Origin: Desulfarculaceae bacterium
GTDB taxonomy: Bacteria > Desulfobacterota > Desulfobacteria > Desulfobacterales > Desulfobacteraceae
Assembly: GCA_021737205.1 (NCBI GenBank)
Contig: JAIPEK010000051.1
Span: 1 to 10,713 of the forward strand
Reading direction: 5' to 3'
DNA length: 10,713 nt
Each line of letters starts with the position of its first letter. Position 1 is the first letter of the stretch. Made by a program: the position numbers and the translations under genes. Of the stretch, positions 6,804 to 10,713 are shown one piece after another. The notes under the pieces were generated by a model that was given only the letters and a program-made list of their open reading frames with translations, had not been told where the DNA came from and made no database searches.

Positions 6804-6822
6804 ACAAAAAAGATTTGTTGTT

Positions 6823-8676
6823 ATGCTGAATGTGGAATCGGTGGTCAAAGGGTTCGGCGATCACCTGTTATTTGATAATACCGGGTTTCAGATCAATTAC
6901 GGGGAACGGATCGGCCTTGTGGGAAAAAACGGGTTCGGGAAGACTACTTTGATCAAAATGATCATGGGAGAACAGAATCCGGATGAAGGGTCCATCAGCG
7001 TTCCTTCGGATTACCGTATCGGTTATCTTTCCCAGAAAATATCGTTTTCCCGCCCTACGGTCCTTGGAGAATGCATGCAGGGGCTTGCCGATTTTGAAAA
7101 AGACCACTACTGGAAAGCCGAAAAAATTCTGGCCGGCCTCGGTTTTTCCGATACAGACATGCAGAAGGATCCCCTGCAGTTTTCAGGGGGATTCCAGGTC
7201 CGGCTCAACCTGGCGAAAGTACTTGTGTGCGCGCCTGATCTTCTGATACTGGACGAACCCACCAATTATCTGGATATCACCTCTATCAGGTGGCTGTCGG
7301 ATTTTCTCAATTCATGGCCCAGAGAGCTGTTGCTGGTAACCCATGACAGAAGCTTCATGGACAAAGTGGTCACCCATATCTGCGGTATTAACCGGAAAAA
7401 AATCAGGAAAATCGAAGGAAATACGGAAAAATACTACAGCCGGGTAGCCAAAGACGAGGAGATATACGAGAAAACAAGACGAAACGAGGAGAAAAAGCAA
7501 AAAGAAATTGAAAATTTTATAAGCCGGTTCAGAGCAAAGGCCCGACTGGCAAGTCTTGTACAGTCCCGTGTAAAAACGCTGGAGAAAAATCGGCCCAAGG
7601 AAAAGCTTGCGAAAGAATCCGCCCTGGAATTTTCTTTTAATTGCGTTCCCTTTTCGGGAAAACAGGTCATGAAGGCCGAACACCTGAATTTCTCCTATTC
7701 GGACGAATACAGTCTGATCCGTGATTTTTCTTTGACTGTATATCCGGGCGACCGGATCGGGATTATCGGCATGAACGGAAAAGGGAAAACCACACTGCTA
7801 AAAATCCTTGCCGGAAAGATGGACCCGTCGCACGGAAAAGTTACCTGGAATCCTAACGTTAAGAGCGGGTATTTCGAGCAGACCAACATCAAGACCCTTG
7901 TGGACAGTTTTACGGTTGAAGAGGAAATTCACTCCACATGGCCGGATTTGACCCGTCAGCAGACACGGAATATCTGCGGGGCCATGATGTTCGAAGGAGA
8001 CAAGGCTCTTAGGAAAATATCCGTTTTATCCGGCGGAGAAAAAAGCCGGGTCATGATCGGCAAGCTGCTGGTAACGCCTTTGAATCTTCTGCTTTTGGAC
8101 GAGCCCGGAAATCATCTGGATATGGAATCCTGTGATTCTTTTACCATGGCGCTGGAAGAGTTTGAAGGAACCGTCGTTCTTGTCACCCATAATGAAATGT
8201 TCCTGAATACTCTTGCAAACCGCCTTATTGTCTTTCATAATGAGGGAATATCCATATTTGAAGGAACGTACCAAAAATTTCTGGAAAACGTCGGATGGGA
8301 ACAAGAGGCGACGCCCGGCAAAAAGAACAATAACGGCAAACCGGGAATCGGAAAAAAAGAGCTGAGGCAGGCCCGCTCCAGGATTATTTCCGAAAGATCA
8401 AAGGCAATCCGTCCGGTTCAGTCTAAAATCGATAAAGCCGAGCGAGCCATAGAGCTCCTGGAGCAGGAAATTGAGAATTTGAATGAAGCAATTATTCAGT
8501 CCACGCAATCCGACGGCGGAAACCGAATCGAATCCTTGTCCGTAAAGCTGTCGGAAAAACAAAGAGAACTTGATGAACGGTTCGAAAAACTGGAAACGTG
8601 GCTGCAGGCCCTGGAGGAAAAAGAAACCTTTTACGAAGAAAAGCTCAATGAAGTCGAAAGGGAAGATCGCGAATGA
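6823..8676 (+). CDS. YheS-like ABC-F family ATPase
   Basis: ABC-F proteins have two fused nucleotide-binding domains and no membrane spans; characterised members bind the ribosomal E site and influence translation. NBD1 has Walker A GKNGFGKT (34-41), signature FSGGFQVRLNLA (120-131) and Walker B LLILDEPTNYLD (D144/E145). A charged linker with FISRFRAKARLASLVQSRVKTLEK, close to the matching YheS segment, joins NBD2, which has Walker A GMNGKGKT (316-323), signature LSGGEKSR (402-409) and Walker B LLLLDEPGNHLD (D426/E427). From about residue 495 a long charged coiled coil completes the 617 residues. NBD2 carries DEPG where DEPT is usual. ATG 6823 is the only start after an in-frame stop at 6781, yet it has no recognisable SD. 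Its stop overlaps the next start. Subfamily assignment (YheS) is from remembered similarity. Confidence 0.94.
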   Translation: MLNVESVVKGFGDHLLFDNTGFQINYGERIGLVGKNGFGKTTLIKMIMGEQNPDEGSISVPSDYRIGYLSQKISFSRPTVLGECMQGLADFEKDHYWKAEKILAGLGFSDTDMQKDPLQFSGGFQVRLNLAKVLVCAPDLLILDEPTNYLDITSIRWLSDFLNSWPRELLLVTHDRSFMDKVVTHICGINRKKIRKIEGNTEKYYSRVAKDEEIYEKTRRNEEKKQKEIENFISRFRAKARLASLVQSRVKTLEKNRPKEKLAKESALEFSFNCVPFSGKQVMKAEHLNFSYSDEYSLIRDFSLTVYPGDRIGIIGMNGKGKTTLLKILAGKMDPSHGKVTWNPNVKSGYFEQTNIKTLVDSFTVEEEIHSTWPDLTRQQTRNICGAMMFEGDKALRKISVLSGGEKSRVMIGKLLVTPLNLLLLDEPGNHLDMESCDSFTMALEEFEGTVVLVTHNEMFLNTLANRLIVFHNEGISIFEGTYQKFLENVGWEQEATPGKKNNNGKPGIGKKELRQARSRIISERSKAIRPVQSKIDKAERAIELLEQEIENLNEAIIQSTQSDGGNRIESLSVKLSEKQRELDERFEKLETWLQALEEKETFYEEKLNEVEREDRE

Positions 8677-8906
8677 AAAAAAAAGACTTGCAGGCGGTTT
8701 ACGGGGTTGTTTTGATCATGGTTGGCCTCGGGGTGTTTTACAGGATCCCGGCTGTGATGGAAAAGCTGCATAAGATTGAATATTTTGCCAATGCCTCGTT
8801 TCTTGTGAAAACCGGTTTTTACCTGCTTGGATTTTTCGTGATCCTGGCCGGTGTCATTAAAATTTATAATAATAAGTTTACACATCACGACTCAAGCAAT
8901 TTATGA
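8673..8906 (+). CDS. Unrecognised two-span small membrane protein
   Basis: I do not recognise this 77-residue protein. Its ATG overlaps the ABC-F stop (ATGA at 8673-8676), and its own stop overlaps the pilB start in the same way, so it is very likely translated by coupling; an AAAGGGA lies about 10 bases upstream. It begins with a basic MKKK, has one hydrophobic helix at about residues 9-23 and a second at about 46-65, with a polar 20-residue loop between them containing EKLHKIEYFANAS. The positive-inside rule suggests both ends are cytoplasmic. The coupling links it in expression to ABC-F and PilB, but nothing in the sequence gives a function; a minor role at the pilus assembly platform is only a guess. 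Confidence 0.8.
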   Translation: MKKKDLQAVYGVVLIMVGLGVFYRIPAVMEKLHKIEYFANASFLVKTGFYLLGFFVILAGVIKIYNNKFTHHDSSNL

Positions 8907-10713
8907 AAAATACAGAAAAAAAGAAAGGGAAAAAGGGCTCATCCAGCCTTAAATCCACCATCAAAGATCAAAGCGGTGCCGGCAAAACCCGGATCGGGGA
9001 GATTCTGTCCAAGGAGGGGCAGATTACAAGCCTGAATTTCAAAGAGGCCCTGAACCAGCAGAGAAAGACAGGCGAGCGCTTGAGCAGTATCCTTTTGAGC
9101 AAGGGGTATATCGATCCGGACACCATCGTAAATGTCCTGGGTCGACTCTACAATTATGATGTAATCAAGTACGGCGATATCAAGCCGGACAAAAAACTTT
9201 TCAGCATTCTGCCCTACGAGACCGCCAAAAATTACATGGCCTTTCCGGTGGGACTCAAAAATGATGAGCTTGTTGTGGCAATGACCGAGCCCACTGACAC
9301 CACTGCTGTTGAAGAACTCCAGAAAAAATGCGGGAAAAATATCCGGGTGGGTGTTGCCACGGAAAACGATATCATCCAGGCATACCGGGATTACTACAAA
9401 ATAAGCGATGATGAATACAAGCAGTTCATCAACTTTGACGAGGAGACGGAAGAAGAGCCGGTTACCAGTGTAGAGGATTTCGGCTCTCTTGTTTCGGAAG
9501 CGGCCGAAGAGATGGAAGTGCAGGGTGCGGATGTGGATGACGGCAAAGATGATTTCATGGCATCGGACGCCCCCATCATCAAGCTTGTGAACGGTATTCT
9601 CACCAAAGCCCTGAACGACGGTGTTAGTGATATCCACATTGAACCGTACGAGAAATCTTTCCAGGTTCGATACCGCCTTGACGGATCCATGTACAAAGCA
9701 ATGAATCTGCCCACGACAATCAAGAATGCGGTGATCTCGAGGATTAAAATCCTGGCCGAGCTGGATATCGCGGAAAGGCGCATACCGCAGGACGGCCGGA
9801 TCAAGCTGAAGTTCGGTAAGAAAAAATCGGTGGATTTCAGGGTGTCGACTCTGCCCACTCTTTTCGGTGAAAGCGTGGTTATGCGTATTCTTGATCAGAG
9901 TGCCCTGAACATTGATCTGGCCAAACTGGGATTTGAATCAAAAACATTTGAAGGTCTGAAACGCTGCATCAGTCTGCCTTACGGCCTGGTCCTGGTTACC
10001 GGCCCCACCGGCAGCGGGAAAACCACAACCCTGTATTCGGTCCTGAACCGGCTCAACCAGGACGATACCAAGATTCTGACTGCAGAGGATCCGGTGGAAT
10101 TCAACTTCAAAGGCATTAACCAGGTTCCGGTGAAGGAAGAGGTGGGCATGACATTTGCCGCAGCCCTCCGGTCTTTCCTCCGGCAGGATCCGGATATTAT
10201 AATGGTGGGAGAAATCAGGGACCAGGAGACGGCTGAAATTGCCATCAAGGCCGCCATGACCGGCCATCTGGTGTTCAGTACCCTTCATACCAACGACTGC
10301 CCCTCCACAATCGGACGACTGGTGGACATAGGGGTCCCTCCTTACATGGTGGCATCGTCGGTTACCATGGTGCTTTCCCAGCGCCTGGGACGGCGTCTCT
10401 GCCCGGAATGCAAGGAAACCGTTACAGGGTACGATCCTGCTGAGCTTGAACTGCAGGGTTTCTCCAAAGAAGAGATTCCGGATCTTGAAATTTACGGCCC
10501 CAAGGGGTGCTCGAACTGCAACGGCACAGGTTACAAAGGCCGGGTCGGTTTTTATGAGCTCATGGAGGTCACTGATGAAGTGGGAAAGGCGATCAATGCA
10601 AGCGTTCCTGAAGATCAGCTGAGAAAACTAGCCACCCAGGAAGGCATGACCACTTTGCGGGATGCCGCCCTTGAAAAGGTGAGAACGGGAATTACATCAC
10701 TGGAAGAGGACAA
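8903..10713 (+). CDS. pilB: Type IV pilus extension ATPase PilB (GspE family), cut at the 3' edge
   Basis: PilB is the cytoplasmic hexameric ATPase that powers pilin polymerisation at the inner membrane. The frame runs from ATG 8903, which overlaps the previous stop as ATGA, to the window edge; 603 codons are visible and only a few are probably missing, since the C-terminal GITSLEE is reached. A basic N-terminus leads into an MshEN/T2SSE-N domain with two 24-residue motifs (30-53 and 59-82). An acidic linker (about 168-220) follows, then SDAPIIKLVN and SDIHIEPYE, Walker A GPTGSGKTT (367-375), Asp box AEDPVEF (394-400), Walker B DPDIIMVGEIRD (429-440), His box MTGHLVFSTLHTND, and a zinc-type tetracysteine C500/C503/C536/C539. 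The zinc motif and linker favour the extension motor over PilT; a type II secretion GspE is the alternative. Confidence 0.95.
   Translation, partial: MKNTEKKKGKKGSSSLKSTIKDQSGAGKTRIGEILSKEGQITSLNFKEALNQQRKTGERLSSILLSKGYIDPDTIVNVLGRLYNYDVIKYGDIKPDKKLFSILPYETAKNYMAFPVGLKNDELVVAMTEPTDTTAVEELQKKCGKNIRVGVATENDIIQAYRDYYKISDDEYKQFINFDEETEEEPVTSVEDFGSLVSEAAEEMEVQGADVDDGKDDFMASDAPIIKLVNGILTKALNDGVSDIHIEPYEKSFQVRYRLDGSMYKAMNLPTTIKNAVISRIKILAELDIAERRIPQDGRIKLKFGKKKSVDFRVSTLPTLFGESVVMRILDQSALNIDLAKLGFESKTFEGLKRCISLPYGLVLVTGPTGSGKTTTLYSVLNRLNQDDTKILTAEDPVEFNFKGINQVPVKEEVGMTFAAALRSFLRQDPDIIMVGEIRDQETAEIAIKAAMTGHLVFSTLHTNDCPSTIGRLVDIGVPPYMVASSVTMVLSQRLGRRLCPECKETVTGYDPAELELQGFSKEEIPDLEIYGPKGCSNCNGTGYKGRVGFYELMEVTDEVGKAINASVPEDQLRKLATQEGMTTLRDAALEKVRTGITSLEED

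Overview
The window reads as chromosomal DNA of a Desulfobacterota (deltaproteobacterial) anaerobe, most likely a sulfate reducer. The clues are an NrfD-family quinone-interacting membrane subunit followed by a tiny one-helix protein, as in Hmc-type transmembrane redox complexes, together with a PilB with an acidic linker, a long pyruvate phosphate dikinase and a RecD2 helicase. Base and codon use look uniform apart from the AT-rich intergenic spacers. Taxonomy is inferred from gene content and recalled family features, not from a database search.

Layout: (1) 1-775, + strand, the 3' end of a redox-complex operon: the C-terminal part of an NrfD/HmcC-like subunit and a 51-residue HmcD-like protein, closed by a strong intrinsic terminator at 816-865. 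(2) 886-3027, + strand, recD2, starting about 20 bases after that terminator. (3) 3091-3513, - strand, a small heat-shock protein (Hsp20) with its own promoter and a very AT-rich upstream tract; its terminator lies in the gap where it converges with recD2. (4) 3738-6458, - strand, ppdK. (5) 6459-6822, a divergent intergenic region holding a MITE-like inverted-repeat element of about 187 bp with a 34-codon ORF that looks like an internally deleted four-helix-bundle (S23/avd-type) protein gene. (6) 6823 to the right edge, + strand, three genes joined by two ATGA start/stop overlaps: a YheS-like ABC-F ATPase, an unrecognised two-helix membrane protein, and pilB, the type IV pilus extension ATPase, cut by the window edge just before its C-terminus.

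Functionally this is mostly housekeeping: electron transfer between periplasm and quinone pool, DNA repair, protein quality control, PEP/pyruvate interconversion, ribosome-associated ATPase and pilus extension. The points most worth a second look are the deletion-derivative mobile element that may supply the leader of the ABC-F operon, the tight coupling of ABC-F, a membrane protein and PilB, and the near-canonical cyclic-di-GMP-binding MshEN motifs at the N-terminus of PilB. I saw no clear new defence or biosynthetic system, no CRISPR array and no tRNA or rRNA gene.
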